Source of the DNA: Bacillota bacterium
GTDB lineage: Bacteria; Bacillota; Clostridia; Christensenellales; SZUA-584
DNA: 31,793 nt
Reading direction: 5' to 3'
Assembly: GCA_023390815.1 (NCBI GenBank)
Contig: JAEWCC010000012.1
Coordinates: forward strand, 1-31,793
Shown: positions 1-7,268 of the stretch, piece by piece
How the letters are laid out: the number at the start of each line of letters is the position of its first letter
Position numbering within the stretch: position 1 is the first letter of the stretch
Program-made: the position numbers and the translations under genes
Notes under the pieces: model-generated
What the model was told of the DNA's origin: nothing
Databases searched by the model: none
Seen by the model: the letters and a program-made list of their open reading frames with translations, nothing else

Positions 1-26
1 CTCAATATCAAGATCGCATCGTTTAA
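1..26 (+). CDS. possible 3' end of an upstream gene (partial)
   Basis: One frame reads seven codons (QYQDRIV) into a TAA at 24-26. The next gene's ribosome site (AAAGGGAAGG) follows directly and its ATG is at 38. That spacing is typical of the tail of an upstream operon gene. Nothing about function can be read from seven residues. The other two frames stay open into the next gene, so this is only a weak call. Confidence 0.25.
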
Positions 27-37
27 AGGGAAGGCAT

Positions 38-367
38 ATGAACAAAACTTTTTTTGGACAGATCGGGAAGCTCAAACCCGAGAAAATCGCAGAATACAGG
101 GATCTGCACCTTAATCCGTGGCCCGGGGTGCTTAAGACCATACGCGAATGCAACCTCGCCAACTACTCTATTTACCTGCATGGAGACCTCGTGTTTGCCT
201 ATTTTGAATACATAGGCGACGACTACGCGGCCGATATGGAAAAGATGGCGCAAGATCCGGTCACACAGGAGTGGTGGACGCACACCAAACCGTGCTTCGT
301 GCAGTATTCGTTCGGCCCGGAAGCACAGTTCTACTGTGACATGGAGCAGATATTTTATACCGAGTAA
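38..367 (+). CDS. rhaM: L-rhamnose mutarotase-like protein (RhaM/DUF718 family)
   Basis: Family members interconvert the alpha and beta anomers of L-rhamnose, or related deoxysugars, in the cytoplasm, feeding isomerase pathways. The 109-residue product has the usual family length (about 104). It shows the expected landmarks: an early YRDLH, then WPGVLKTIRECNLANYSIY, a strand LVFAYFEYIG and a tryptophan pair in QEWWTHTKP near residues 78-83. The ATG at 38 follows AAAGGGAAGGC. An MFS transporter follows 112 bp downstream, which fits sugar uptake and use. No other rhamnose genes are visible, so the true substrate could be another sugar; the symbol reflects the family. Confidence 0.8.
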   Translation: MNKTFFGQIGKLKPEKIAEYRDLHLNPWPGVLKTIRECNLANYSIYLHGDLVFAYFEYIGDDYAADMEKMAQDPVTQEWWTHTKPCFVQYSFGPEAQFYCDMEQIFYTE

Positions 368-398
368 CAGGCAATCGCTCACAGCAATCCGGCACAAA

Positions 399-419
399 GC
401 CGCGCAAACTCTGCGCGGC
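399..419 (+). terminator. GC hairpin between the mutarotase and MFS genes
   Basis: GCCGCGC at 399-405 pairs perfectly with GCGCGGC at 413-419 around a 7-base loop. There is no T-run after it, so it is either a weak or Rho-assisted terminator or an RNA-stabilising hairpin between two genes of one transcript. Confidence 0.35.
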
Positions 420-479
420 CTTGCTCGCATATAGGCCTGTTTTCATGTTAACCCCAAAATAACGCAAGGAGAAAACGGA

Positions 480-1643
480 GTGCACCCAAGAAAGCATAAG
501 TGGCCGATTATTGCGGTGTCGTATGCAACGACCTGCATGCTGGGCATCTACGTGACGATATACCAATATACGATACTCTCGGTCGCGCAAAGCTTCGCTG
601 TAGACGCGGCGGTGATGGGGGCGATGATCGGCATGCAATACCTCGGCATGTCGGTACCACCGCTTTTTATCGGCATGTTCAGCAGGAAATACGGAAAAAA
701 GAAGCTGTTGATCGTCTCCTATGCACTGATGGTGCTGGGCGCGCTGCTCGTTGGCCTGACGCACAACATTGCGGCGTTTCTCGTCTCGGTATTCATCATC
801 GGGGCGGGCTTCTCGGTTACCGAAGCGACCACCTCGGCGGTGCTGTCGGACGAGTTCCCGGACGCTTCGCGCAGACATTTGAATTTCTCCCAGGTGGGGT
901 TCAGCATCGGCGCGCTCGCGGGGCCGCTCATGGCAGAGGCACTGATCAACCGCGGCGTGTATTATATGCACCTTTATCTTTTTTGCGGGGCGCTGTTCTT
1001 GCTGCTCGGGCTGCTGTTTCTGTTCACCAAGCACTCCAACGACAAAGGCGCTTTGCAGGTGCAAAACACAAACCCGCTTAAGCTAATCGGAAACCGCGTG
1101 TTTCTCTTTCTCGGTCTCGGAATATGCCTCTATGTCGGCATCGAAACCGTCATCGCCAACTACGCGGACAGCTACTACGAGTTGGTGCTGAATAAACCCG
1201 TACTGAGCGCGCTTGCGCTGTCGCTTTTCTGGGGCGCGATGATGCCCTCGCGTCTGATCGCGGGCATTATCAAAACCGACATGAAGAAGATATTTGTTTC
1301 GCTGTCCGTGGTGCTGTGCATTTCGTCCCTCGGCGCGGTGCTCGTCCCGGATCTCGCCGTAAAGCTTGTCTGTTTTGCTTTGGCCGGCTTTGCGTGCGGT
1401 CCGCTCTGGCCGCTGATGATGGACGTCGCTGCCCAACGGAACAAAGGGGCGTCCGGGTCCGCAATCGGCGTGATGATGGCGTTTTCGGGCGTGGGCGGGG
1501 CGCTGCTGCCGTTCGCTGCGGGTGCCATCGTAAACGAGTTTGATCCTTCGGCGGCATATTACGTGGGCGCCGTCGGTGCCGCCGTAATGCTCTCCATGTA
1601 CTTTTTATCGTTGAGAGCAGGGGCAAAAAAAGAACGGCTGTAA
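480..1643 (+). CDS. MFS transporter
   Basis: A 387-residue membrane protein of the major facilitator superfamily with about 12 hydrophobic helices, of ordinary length for the family. The cytoplasmic loop 2-3 signature is seen as GMFSRKYGKKKLL near residues 65-77. The start is GTG at 480, set by AAGGAG about 9 bases upstream. The protein should sit in the inner membrane and carry a small solute by proton symport or antiport. The neighbouring rhamnose mutarotase-like gene suggests a sugar, but this is inference from position; drug efflux or another substrate is equally compatible with the sequence. Confidence 0.85.
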   Translation: MHPRKHKWPIIAVSYATTCMLGIYVTIYQYTILSVAQSFAVDAAVMGAMIGMQYLGMSVPPLFIGMFSRKYGKKKLLIVSYALMVLGALLVGLTHNIAAFLVSVFIIGAGFSVTEATTSAVLSDEFPDASRRHLNFSQVGFSIGALAGPLMAEALINRGVYYMHLYLFCGALFLLLGLLFLFTKHSNDKGALQVQNTNPLKLIGNRVFLFLGLGICLYVGIETVIANYADSYYELVLNKPVLSALALSLFWGAMMPSRLIAGIIKTDMKKIFVSLSVVLCISSLGAVLVPDLAVKLVCFALAGFACGPLWPLMMDVAAQRNKGASGSAIGVMMAFSGVGGALLPFAAGAIVNEFDPSAAYYVGAVGAAVMLSMYFLSLRAGAKKERL

Positions 1644-1682
1644 GGCTTGTCACCTCATGGTCCGGGTTCTATCTTATAACAC

Positions 1683-1722
1683 AAAAGCCGATGCAGGACG
1701 ATCCGTCTTTGCACCGGCTTTT
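1683..1722. terminator. bidirectional terminator between convergent genes
   Basis: AAAAGCCG at 1683-1690 pairs with CGGCTTTT at 1715-1722, and TGCA at 1692-1695 pairs with TGCA at 1710-1713 inside it. A-run and T-run flank the stem, so it can end both the MFS transcript (+) and the ASCH transcript (-). Confidence 0.8.
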
Positions 1723-1732
1723 AAAATCCTCA

Positions 1733-2197
1733 TTATAGCGGATAAACGACCGTAAAATCCTCGAAGACGACCGGCATGTCCTCTGAAAACTCAAAGCCCA
1801 GCGTTTTCGCGTCGTGCGTAAAAGCGCGGATATGTCCCTGCCGCCAGCTTTCCAAGTTCTCGTCTTCTCCCTCGCGGACCGCCAGATCAAAGGTGACTTC
1901 ACGAAACGGCATCACCGTCACCCGCGTGGTCTGGATTATGCACCTTGGTTCCCCCGCATAGTTGGTAATGACACTCATATCGCCGGGTTTGGGCAGCGGG
2001 TCGCCTTCGAGCTCGAACGCGCGGACGCTGGAGCAGGTTGCGCGCTTCTTTCCCTCCAGCACCAGCTGCAGCAGCTCTCCCGCCAGCGCTTCATTAAAGC
2101 CAAAATAAAAGCAGGTTGCGTACCGCAAAGACGCATCCCTGCCTGTCTGGCGGAGAAACTCCGCCCAGTATCGTTCAATACGATCCGTTTGATGCAT
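1733..2197 (-). CDS. ASCH domain-containing protein
   Basis: A 154-residue cytoplasmic protein with the ASCH fold, a PUA-like beta-barrel thought to bind RNA or modified nucleic acid. Recognisable parts are the N-terminal helix IERYWAEFLRQTG, the conserved GKKRATCSS near residues 49-57, the PKPGD turn, and the strand series ending in VFEDFTVVYPL. Length matches the stand-alone ASCH family. It begins 6 bp after the stop of the MazG-like gene upstream and has only a poor ribosome site, so translational coupling is likely. The in-cell target is unknown. Confidence 0.85.
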   Translation of the reverse strand: MHQTDRIERYWAEFLRQTGRDASLRYATCFYFGFNEALAGELLQLVLEGKKRATCSSVRAFELEGDPLPKPGDMSVITNYAGEPRCIIQTTRVTVMPFREVTFDLAVREGEDENLESWRQGHIRAFTHDAKTLGFEFSEDMPVVFEDFTVVYPL

Positions 2198-2203
2198 ACG
2201 CGG

Positions 2204-2611
2204 TTACCGCAGGCTATAGCCGCCCAGTGTACTCAGCTTTTCCTTCTCTTTGAGTATCACATCGTACAGGCTGATATCGAGCGTGTTGCACAGCGATGCA
2301 AGGTAGAACAGCGCGCCGCCGACCTCTTCCTCGATCGTAGAGCGGCAATCCTCGCAAAGTTTGCCTTTAATTTGGGTCGATATCAGACCGTGCAGCTCCT
2401 CCACGCGCGCCTCGCCCGGAAAAGACTGCTTTTTCCCGTCGATACCGATGCAGCCGCAATGCGTGACCGCCTTCACCACCGCGCGGTTGACCCGCCCCGT
2501 GCTCGTCTGTACCTTGGATATTATATCCAGAATGCTACGGTTACGAACGAGCAGCTCGCTCACTACGTTTTGAAAATCCTCGACAAGTATGTCATTGATT
2601 GAGTCGCCCAT
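2204..2611 (-). CDS. conserved protein with MazG-like helical motif, function unknown
   Basis: This 135-residue protein (140 if the ATG at 2626 is used) resembles an uncharacterised Clostridia family. The C-terminal half (IEEEVGGALFYLASLCN, then a helix with KEKEKL) looks like the helical core of MazG-type nucleotide pyrophosphohydrolases. The usual EExGD is EEVGG here, so the catalytic acid may be missing. Cysteine pairs CGC and CEDC hint at a metal site. The start at 2611 is preferred because AAAGGGG lies 5 bases before it; the ATG at 2626 has GGGGAG almost touching the start codon. It heads a two-gene unit with the ASCH gene. Confidence 0.7.
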   Translation of the reverse strand: MGDSINDILVEDFQNVVSELLVRNRSILDIISKVQTSTGRVNRAVVKAVTHCGCIGIDGKKQSFPGEARVEELHGLISTQIKGKLCEDCRSTIEEEVGGALFYLASLCNTLDISLYDVILKEKEKLSTLGGYSLR

Positions 2612-2650
2612 ATACGCCCCTTTCATCTCTCCCCATCTTTTATAATCTCT

Positions 2651-2678
2651 ATTATATATCCCTGCCCTATTTTGTCAA
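2651..2678 (-). promoter_or_regulatory. SigA-type promoter for the MazG-like/ASCH unit
   Basis: On the minus strand TTGACA (2673-2678) and TATAAT (2651-2656) are both perfect, separated by 16 bp. The predicted start of transcription, near 2644, gives a short leader. It lies between the end of cobS and this unit, so the two minus-strand blocks are transcribed separately. Confidence 0.75.
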
Positions 2679-2711
2679 AGACTGAATTTTGTCGCTTTAT
2701 GGGATATACCA

Positions 2712-3479
2712 CTACAACAGCCGCAGCAGCAGACACCCGCAGAGCAGATAGAGCAGCTGAGACAGCTCGATACAAAAGCCGATGACATCGCCCGTGACAC
2801 CGCCCAGCTTGCGCGAGATGCCGCGCACCACCGCCGTCGTGACCGCCAGCGAGGCCGCAAAGGGAATCAGGAGTGCGAGCATACGCCGCACAGAAAACGT
2901 CCAAACGATAACGTCAAAGCTAAGTAACACTGCGAGCAGCCCATATACCAATACAGAAACGGCGATGTGGCCCGTTTTGACTTTGCCTACAAAGCCGTGG
3001 CCCGTGCCGCTCTCCCGCGCGTACGGAAACAGCCGTGAGCAAAGCAGCGCCTCCGTGCGTCCTGCCAGCGCAAACAGCCCCGCAAAAACCCAGTCGGAAT
3101 TGGCGATGCACACAAGCATGCCCGCGATATATACGCAAATGCCCAGTACTCCGAACGTGCCGATGTGGCTGTCCTTCATGATCGCAAGCATGGTCTCGCG
3201 TTCGCGGCGGCTGCCCAGCGCGTCCATCGTATCGGCGAGGCCGTCCACGTGCAGCCCGCCTGAAATCAGCAGATAAGCGCCCAGCGACAGCAGCGCAGCC
3301 AGATACGGCCCAACCCATGTATTCAGCGCCAACAACGCGCCGACCGGCACGCCAATGATCATTGCGATAACCGGCAGGTATTTAATGCCGCGCGCAAACA
3401 CTGCGCCGTCGATCTCAAAGCGCAGCTTCAGCGGGATTCTCGTAAAAAACGAAAGCATTACGGCAAAGCTTTTCATCAC
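2712..3479 (-). CDS. cobS: adenosylcobinamide-GDP ribazoletransferase (cobalamin synthase)
   Basis: Membrane enzyme that joins adenosylcobinamide-GDP with alpha-ribazole (phosphate), the last step of the nucleotide-loop assembly of vitamin B12. The 255-residue protein has the family's aspartate-rich signature GGLHVDGLADTMDALGS at residues 74-90, an early FFTRIP, and about 6 hydrophobic helices. Its start overlaps the stop of cobU by 4 bp (ATGA), which indicates translational coupling. Length is normal for the family (about 250). The other nucleotide-loop gene, cobT, is not in the window. Confidence 0.95.
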   Translation of the reverse strand: MMKSFAVMLSFFTRIPLKLRFEIDGAVFARGIKYLPVIAMIIGVPVGALLALNTWVGPYLAALLSLGAYLLISGGLHVDGLADTMDALGSRRERETMLAIMKDSHIGTFGVLGICVYIAGMLVCIANSDWVFAGLFALAGRTEALLCSRLFPYARESGTGHGFVGKVKTGHIAVSVLVYGLLAVLLSFDVIVWTFSVRRMLALLIPFAASLAVTTAVVRGISRKLGGVTGDVIGFCIELSQLLYLLCGCLLLRLL

Positions 3480-4030
3480 TTGAGCCTCAGCGGCAGGCCG
3501 GAGATCAGGCAGTAAACCTCGTCCGCCTCGCGCGCGATGTGCGCGTTGGTGCGCCCCGCGATATCGCGGAACAGGTTGCCCATACGGTAGGCGGGCACCA
3601 CGCCCTGCCCCACCTCATTCGTCACGATGACCAGCCGCTTGCCGCGCCGACGCATCAGCGCGATCAGCTCGTCTGCCTGAGTGCGTACAGAATCTTCGAG
3701 GCGGTTGACCTCTTCCATGCCACAGGTGTCAAAGTCGAGCCCGCTGTCCACCATGTGGTTCGTGATCATCGTGGTGACGCAATCCAGCAGAAACACGCCG
3801 CAGCCGTCAAATTCCGGCTCACGCTCCAACGCGGCAAAATCGCGGTAGCGCTCGAACGTCGACCACTCGGCAGGCCGCTGCGCACGGTGCATAGCGATAC
3901 GCGCCCGCATGTCCTCGTCCGTGACCACTGCCGCCGCAATATATCCGACTTGTTCCCCTGTCTCGCGGCACAGCTTCTCGGCAAACCCGCTCTTGCCGCT
4001 GCGCGCGCCGCCCGTCACCATGATCACCAT
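3476..4030 (-). CDS. cobU: adenosylcobinamide kinase/adenosylcobinamide-phosphate guanylyltransferase
   Basis: Bifunctional cytoplasmic enzyme that phosphorylates adenosylcobinamide and then transfers GMP to make adenosylcobinamide-GDP, the substrate of CobS. The Walker A loop GGARSGKS is at residues 7-14. The motif HRAQRPAEW starting at His48 contains the histidine expected to be guanylylated in this family. The 184-residue length is typical. It overlaps cobO by one base (TGATG) upstream and cobS by four bases downstream, making a compact three-gene operon. Confidence 0.95.
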   Translation of the reverse strand: MVIMVTGGARSGKSGFAEKLCRETGEQVGYIAAAVVTDEDMRARIAMHRAQRPAEWSTFERYRDFAALEREPEFDGCGVFLLDCVTTMITNHMVDSGLDFDTCGMEEVNRLEDSVRTQADELIALMRRRGKRLVIVTNEVGQGVVPAYRMGNLFRDIAGRTNAHIAREADEVYCLISGLPLRLK

Positions 4031-4545
4031 CAGTATTCAATGCCCTTTCTGGCCGATTGTCCTTCACTAAAGTAATGCTTGATTTCTTTCATCTCCGTCA
4101 CAAGATGCGCCGCCTGCACCAGCGCCTCGGGCGCGTCGCGCCCGGTCAGCACCAGCTCCGTGCCGCCCCGCCGCGCAATGATGCCCAACACTTCGTCCAC
4201 GGAGAGGAACCCACACGATATCGCCGCCATGGCTTCATCCAGCACGATCAAATCCGCCTTGTTAAGCCAGCCCTTAATAATGCCGAGGGCTTTTTGGGCA
4301 TCATTTCTCGCGTGCGACTTCTCTTCCTCCGTCATATCGGGAAAGAACTTCTTGCATTCCGACGCGCGCAGGAATTCCACGCCGAGCTTTTCCAGCGATA
4401 TCGTCTCGCCCGATTCACGGCCCTTTAAAAACTGCACGAATTTGACTTTCAGGCCGCGTCCCGCCGCGCGCGCGGCGAGCCCTGCCGCCGCGGTGGTCTT
4501 GCCCTTGCCGCTGCCTGTATAGATATGAACATAGGACTGTTCCAT
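4030..4545 (-). CDS. cobO: cob(I)yrinic acid a,c-diamide adenosyltransferase
   Basis: Corrinoid adenosyltransferase of the CobO/BtuR/CobA type, which attaches the 5'-deoxyadenosyl group of ATP to reduced cobalt. The P-loop YTGSGKGKTTAA lies at residues 9-20 and the family motif VLDEAMAAI is near residue 100. The product is 171 residues, as expected. GGAGG lies 6 bases before the ATG. It leads the cobO-cobU-cobS operon. With no corrin-ring genes nearby, salvage of imported corrinoids is a reasonable reading, although ring genes could lie elsewhere. Confidence 0.92.
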   Translation of the reverse strand: MEQSYVHIYTGSGKGKTTAAAGLAARAAGRGLKVKFVQFLKGRESGETISLEKLGVEFLRASECKKFFPDMTEEEKSHARNDAQKALGIIKGWLNKADLIVLDEAMAAISCGFLSVDEVLGIIARRGGTELVLTGRDAPEALVQAAHLVTEMKEIKHYFSEGQSARKGIEY

Positions 4546-4568
4546 GTACGCCTCCTCTGTTTGCGCTT

Positions 4569-4598
4569 AGGATACCATACCCGGCAGATATGAATCAA
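4569..4598 (-). promoter_or_regulatory. candidate promoter of the cob operon
   Basis: On the minus strand TTGATT (4593-4598) and TATCCT (4569-4574) are 18 bp apart, with a TG one base before the -10. The leader would be only about 18 bases, too short to hold a cobalamin riboswitch. Confidence 0.45.
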
Positions 4599-4605
4599 TA
4601 TTTTA

Positions 4606-4634
4606 TAGGCAGCATGCGCGCATTATGCTATACT
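4606..4634 (+). promoter_or_regulatory. candidate promoter of yycJ
   Basis: TAGGCA (4606-4611) and TATACT (4629-4634) are 17 bp apart, and TGC directly precedes the -10 (extended -10). The yycJ ATG is 20 bp downstream. Confidence 0.55.
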
Positions 4635-4653
4635 GTGTCGGAAAGGAAACGCC

Positions 4654-5448
4654 ATGGCACTGACATTCACTCCGCTTTTTTCCGGCTCGTCGGGCAACGC
4701 CACGCTCGTTTGTTCCGCGCGCACCAAGATTTTAATCGATGCGGGCGTATCGGGCAAACGCCTCGAAGAAGCACTCAAGGGCATCGGAGAGGATATCCGC
4801 GACGTGCGCGGAATCCTTATCACACACGAACACAACGACCATATCGCGGGCGCGGGCATACTCTCGCGCAAGCACGACATCCCCGTTTTCGCGACTGACC
4901 TTACCTGGCAGGCCGCGAGCGACAAACTAGGCAGCGTGCATCCGCGCCATATCCGCATCATATCCAAAACGGATTTCTACATCGACGACCTTTTAATTGA
5001 GCCGTTCGAGATCCCGCACGACGCGGCGGACCCGGTGGGCTACTGCGTATCGTGCGGCAACCGTCGCGCCGCAATCGCGACCGACCTCGGTTATTTCCCG
5101 CAGAAAATCGAATACCGGCTGCACGCGTGCGACCTCGTGCTGCTCGAGTCCAACCACGATATCGGCATGCTCGCCGCGGGGCGCTACCCGCGCCAATTAA
5201 AGGAGCGCATCCGTTCGCGTCACGGGCACCTCTCCAACGACGAAGCGGGCGAAGCCGCGGTACGGCTCGTATCCGCGGGCGTCACATCCATACTGCTGGG
5301 CCATTTAAGCAAAGAGAATAACGTGGAGCAGATTGCGTACCGGACGGTAACCGACGCGCTGATGGCACGCGGCATCACGCCGGGCCGCGACGTAAACCTT
5401 GGCATCGCATTCAGGGAACAGGTCACCGGAAGGTTTGAAATAGGCTAA
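4654..5448 (+). CDS. yycJ: MBL-fold metallohydrolase, YycJ/WalJ family
   Basis: Metallo-beta-lactamase-fold protein of the YycJ/WalJ group, which in other Firmicutes sits beside the WalRK two-component system and has been linked to nuclease activity and cell-wall or division control. The zinc motif THEHNDH (His58, His60, Asp62, His63) is intact, as are the N-terminal LFSGSSGN and later ESNHD and LGHLS motifs. The 264-residue length is normal. AAAGGAAA precedes the ATG. Here it lies next to rlmH without walRK, so its regulatory partners are not visible. Confidence 0.9.
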   Translation: MALTFTPLFSGSSGNATLVCSARTKILIDAGVSGKRLEEALKGIGEDIRDVRGILITHEHNDHIAGAGILSRKHDIPVFATDLTWQAASDKLGSVHPRHIRIISKTDFYIDDLLIEPFEIPHDAADPVGYCVSCGNRRAAIATDLGYFPQKIEYRLHACDLVLLESNHDIGMLAAGRYPRQLKERIRSRHGHLSNDEAGEAAVRLVSAGVTSILLGHLSKENNVEQIAYRTVTDALMARGITPGRDVNLGIAFREQVTGRFEIG

Positions 5449-5460
5449 AAAGAAGGTAGT

Positions 5461-5520
5461 ATGCATCTATCCAAGTGGTTTCACAAACTGTATGCTGAAA
5501 ACTCTTTGAACTCGATATGA
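5461..5520 (+). CDS. possible 19-residue peptide
   Basis: An ATG at 5461 follows AAGAAGGTAGT, a fair ribosome site, and reads 19 codons (MHLSKWFHKLYAENSLNSI) to a TGA at 5520. It begins 13 bases after the yycJ stop. The peptide is partly amphipathic. No family is recognised and chance is a real alternative. Confidence 0.2.
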   Translation: MHLSKWFHKLYAENSLNSI

Positions 5521-5602
5521 TTGCAAAAAGGATAGAATATTATATCATCCTGCCGCCAGTCCGCTCTGCATCGGGAAGCGAAAAGAGCGTTATTCAGGCG
5601 GC
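5521..5602 (+). promoter_or_regulatory. candidate promoter and folded leader of rlmH
   Basis: TTGCAA (5521-5526) and TATCAT (5543-5548) are 16 bp apart. Just after them come two nested stems: GCCGCC (5552-5557) with GGCGGC (5597-5602), and CGCTCT (5562-5567) with AGAGCG (5584-5589). The folded segment ends about 25 bases before the rlmH start codon. No known riboswitch class was recognised. Confidence 0.35.
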
Positions 5603-5627
5603 GGAATCGGAAAGTAGAGGATAAGTA

Positions 5628-6098
5628 ATGTCCCTGATCCGCCTGCTCTGCGTCGGAAAACTCAAGGAACCTTTTTTTAAGGACGCTCAGGACGAATACG
5701 TCAAGCGCCTGTCTGCCTTTGCGCGCATAGAGGTCATTGAGAAAAAGGAAACGCCGCTGCCCGCCGATGCGCCGGAGGCGCTCGTTCGCAGGGCGCAAAA
5801 GGAAGAAGGCGAAACCCTGCTTTCCGCAAAGCGCGGCGCGCTGATCGCGCTGTCGCCCGAGGGCGAAAAGCTGACTTCCGAGGCGTTTTCCGCGCTCGTG
5901 AGGAAATATGCCGATGCGGGCGAAATCTGCTTTGCAATAGGCGGATCGTGCGGGCTGGGTACGGAGGTTAAAGCTTCCGCGTCAAAAATCGTGTCTTTTT
6001 CGGATATGACGATGCCGCATACGCTGTTCCGGGTCGTTCTTTTGGAACAAATCTACCGCGCGTTCATGATATCTGAAGGTCGTACCTACCATAAATAG
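5628..6098 (+). CDS. rlmH: 23S rRNA (pseudouridine-1915-N3)-methyltransferase RlmH
   Basis: SPOUT-family enzyme that methylates N3 of pseudouridine 1915 in helix 69 of 23S rRNA, using S-adenosylmethionine on assembled ribosomes. The 156-residue product matches the family length (about 159). It has the knotted cofactor loop FAIGGSCGLG near residues 102-111, the motif SFSDMTMPHTLFRVVLLEQI, and a C-terminus ending YHK as in nearly all homologues. AGAGGATAAGT precedes the ATG. In many Firmicutes rlmH lies close to yycJ near the origin, as here. Confidence 0.95.
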   Translation: MSLIRLLCVGKLKEPFFKDAQDEYVKRLSAFARIEVIEKKETPLPADAPEALVRRAQKEEGETLLSAKRGALIALSPEGEKLTSEAFSALVRKYADAGEICFAIGGSCGLGTEVKASASKIVSFSDMTMPHTLFRVVLLEQIYRAFMISEGRTYHK

Positions 6099-6172
6099 AC
6101 CCTGTTTAGCCCTTCATTTTCGACATCCTGCCTGTTTTTCACGACTATTTATGTCACATTATAGGAACTATT

Positions 6173-6204
6173 GCCACACCGAAAGGGTTATGATTTTTCG
6201 TGGC
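6173..6204 (+). other. imperfect hairpin between rlmH and noc
   Basis: GCCAC (6173-6177) plus GAAA (6181-6184) can pair with TTTC (6196-6199) plus GTGGC (6200-6204), leaving a 3-base bulge. It may end rlmH transcription weakly, but no clear T-run follows the stem. I see no convincing promoter elsewhere in the 197-bp gap 6099-6295. Confidence 0.3.
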
Positions 6205-6295
6205 GAATTGTGCTTATAAAAGAATGTAAAAAAGGTTACCCTGGATTATTTAATGTTATTTGCGCAGATGCGCGGTGTAAAGGAGTGTTTTAATA

Positions 6296-7144
6296 TTGCT
6301 GAAGATTCAGAAAACCGGCTCGGATGAAGCGCGTAAGTTCAACATGGACAAAAGTGAAGGCAACACGCTGGAAGTGATCCCGGTCGATTACATCCGCCCT
6401 AACCCGTATCAGCCCCGGCGTGTCTTTTCCGAAGAGGGCATTGCCGAACTCGCGCATTCCATCAAACAATATGGGCTGCTGCAGCCCATCACCGTACGAA
6501 AGCTGTCCCACAACTATTATGAGATTATCGCGGGAGAGCGGCGTTGGCGCGCGGTCTGCAAGGCTGGCTTTACCCACATAAAGGCCGTCGTACAGCCTGC
6601 CATCGACGAGGACAGCGCCGTTATCGCGCTCATCGAGAACCTTCAGCGCGAAGACCTGAATTTCTTTGAGGAGGCGGAAGGGTATCAGAGCCTCATGAAA
6701 GAACACGGCCTCACGCAGGAAGAGCTGGCAAGGCGACTGGGCAAGAACCAAAGCACGGTGGCCAACAAGATGCGCATTTTAAAGCTACCTGTCTCCGTAA
6801 AAGACCTGATTAACGAATATAAGCTGACCGAGCGTCATGCACGCGCGCTGCTGCGGCTGCATAACGAAGAAGCGCAGTTAAAACTTGTGCGCGATATCAA
6901 GCAAAAAAACCTCTCCGTCAAATGCACGGAGGATATTGTAGAACGCATGCTTCAAAAACTCTACGGCGAGGAGCCCGCGCCGCTCTCCGGCCAGCATGTC
7001 GTTTGTATCATGCGTGATTACCGCATCTACCTCAATACGATCAAAAAGGCGCTGTCACGCATCAAAAAATCCGGCGTACACGTCAGTTACCAGGCAAGCG
7101 AGAGCAAGGATAAGGTCTCGATCAATATTGAGCTTGCCAAATAG
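6296..7144 (+). CDS. noc: nucleoid occlusion protein, ParB family
   Basis: ParB/Noc-type CTP-switch DNA-binding protein, expected to spread on DNA from specific sites and block FtsZ assembly over the nucleoid. The CTP-binding half shows IRPNPYQPR (33-41) and GERRWRA (80-86), followed by ALIENLQREDLN (111-122). The helix-turn-helix (about 140-162) reads GKNQSTVANKMRILKLP, then TERHARAL, closer to Noc than to plain ParB. The 282-residue length equals that of B. subtilis Noc (about 283). The start is TTG at 6296, set by AAAGGAGTG 8 bases upstream; an ATG 16 codons in lacks one. No parA or second parB is adjacent. Confidence 0.88.
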   Translation: MLKIQKTGSDEARKFNMDKSEGNTLEVIPVDYIRPNPYQPRRVFSEEGIAELAHSIKQYGLLQPITVRKLSHNYYEIIAGERRWRAVCKAGFTHIKAVVQPAIDEDSAVIALIENLQREDLNFFEEAEGYQSLMKEHGLTQEELARRLGKNQSTVANKMRILKLPVSVKDLINEYKLTERHARALLRLHNEEAQLKLVRDIKQKNLSVKCTEDIVERMLQKLYGEEPAPLSGQHVVCIMRDYRIYLNTIKKALSRIKKSGVHVSYQASESKDKVSINIELAK

Positions 7145-7189
7145 TTTTCCCATGTAACCCCTAAACTTGTCCCCAATACCCCTACTATC

Positions 7190-7238
7190 GGCGGAACCTG
7201 CGGGCTAATTCACCCGAAGCATTCCGCCCACTTTTTTT
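7190..7238 (+). terminator. Rho-independent terminator of noc
   Basis: GGCGGAA (7190-7196) pairs with TTCCGCC (7222-7228), with CGGG (7201-7204) and CCCG (7213-7216) stacked inside. A run of seven T residues follows at 7232-7238. Confidence 0.8.
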
Positions 7239-7268
7239 ATACACGGCATTTTGACATAATACGGGATT

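Noticed and set aside
4546..4653. Cobalamin riboswitch before the cob operon
   Set aside because: The intergenic gap is 108 bp and shared with a divergent gene; no B12-box-like segment is visible.
6099..6295. parS/Noc-binding site near noc
   Set aside because: No sequence close to TGTTTCACGTGAAACA or TATTTCCCGGGAAATA was found here or elsewhere in the window by eye; TTTTTCACGA at about 6135-6144 is only a half match.
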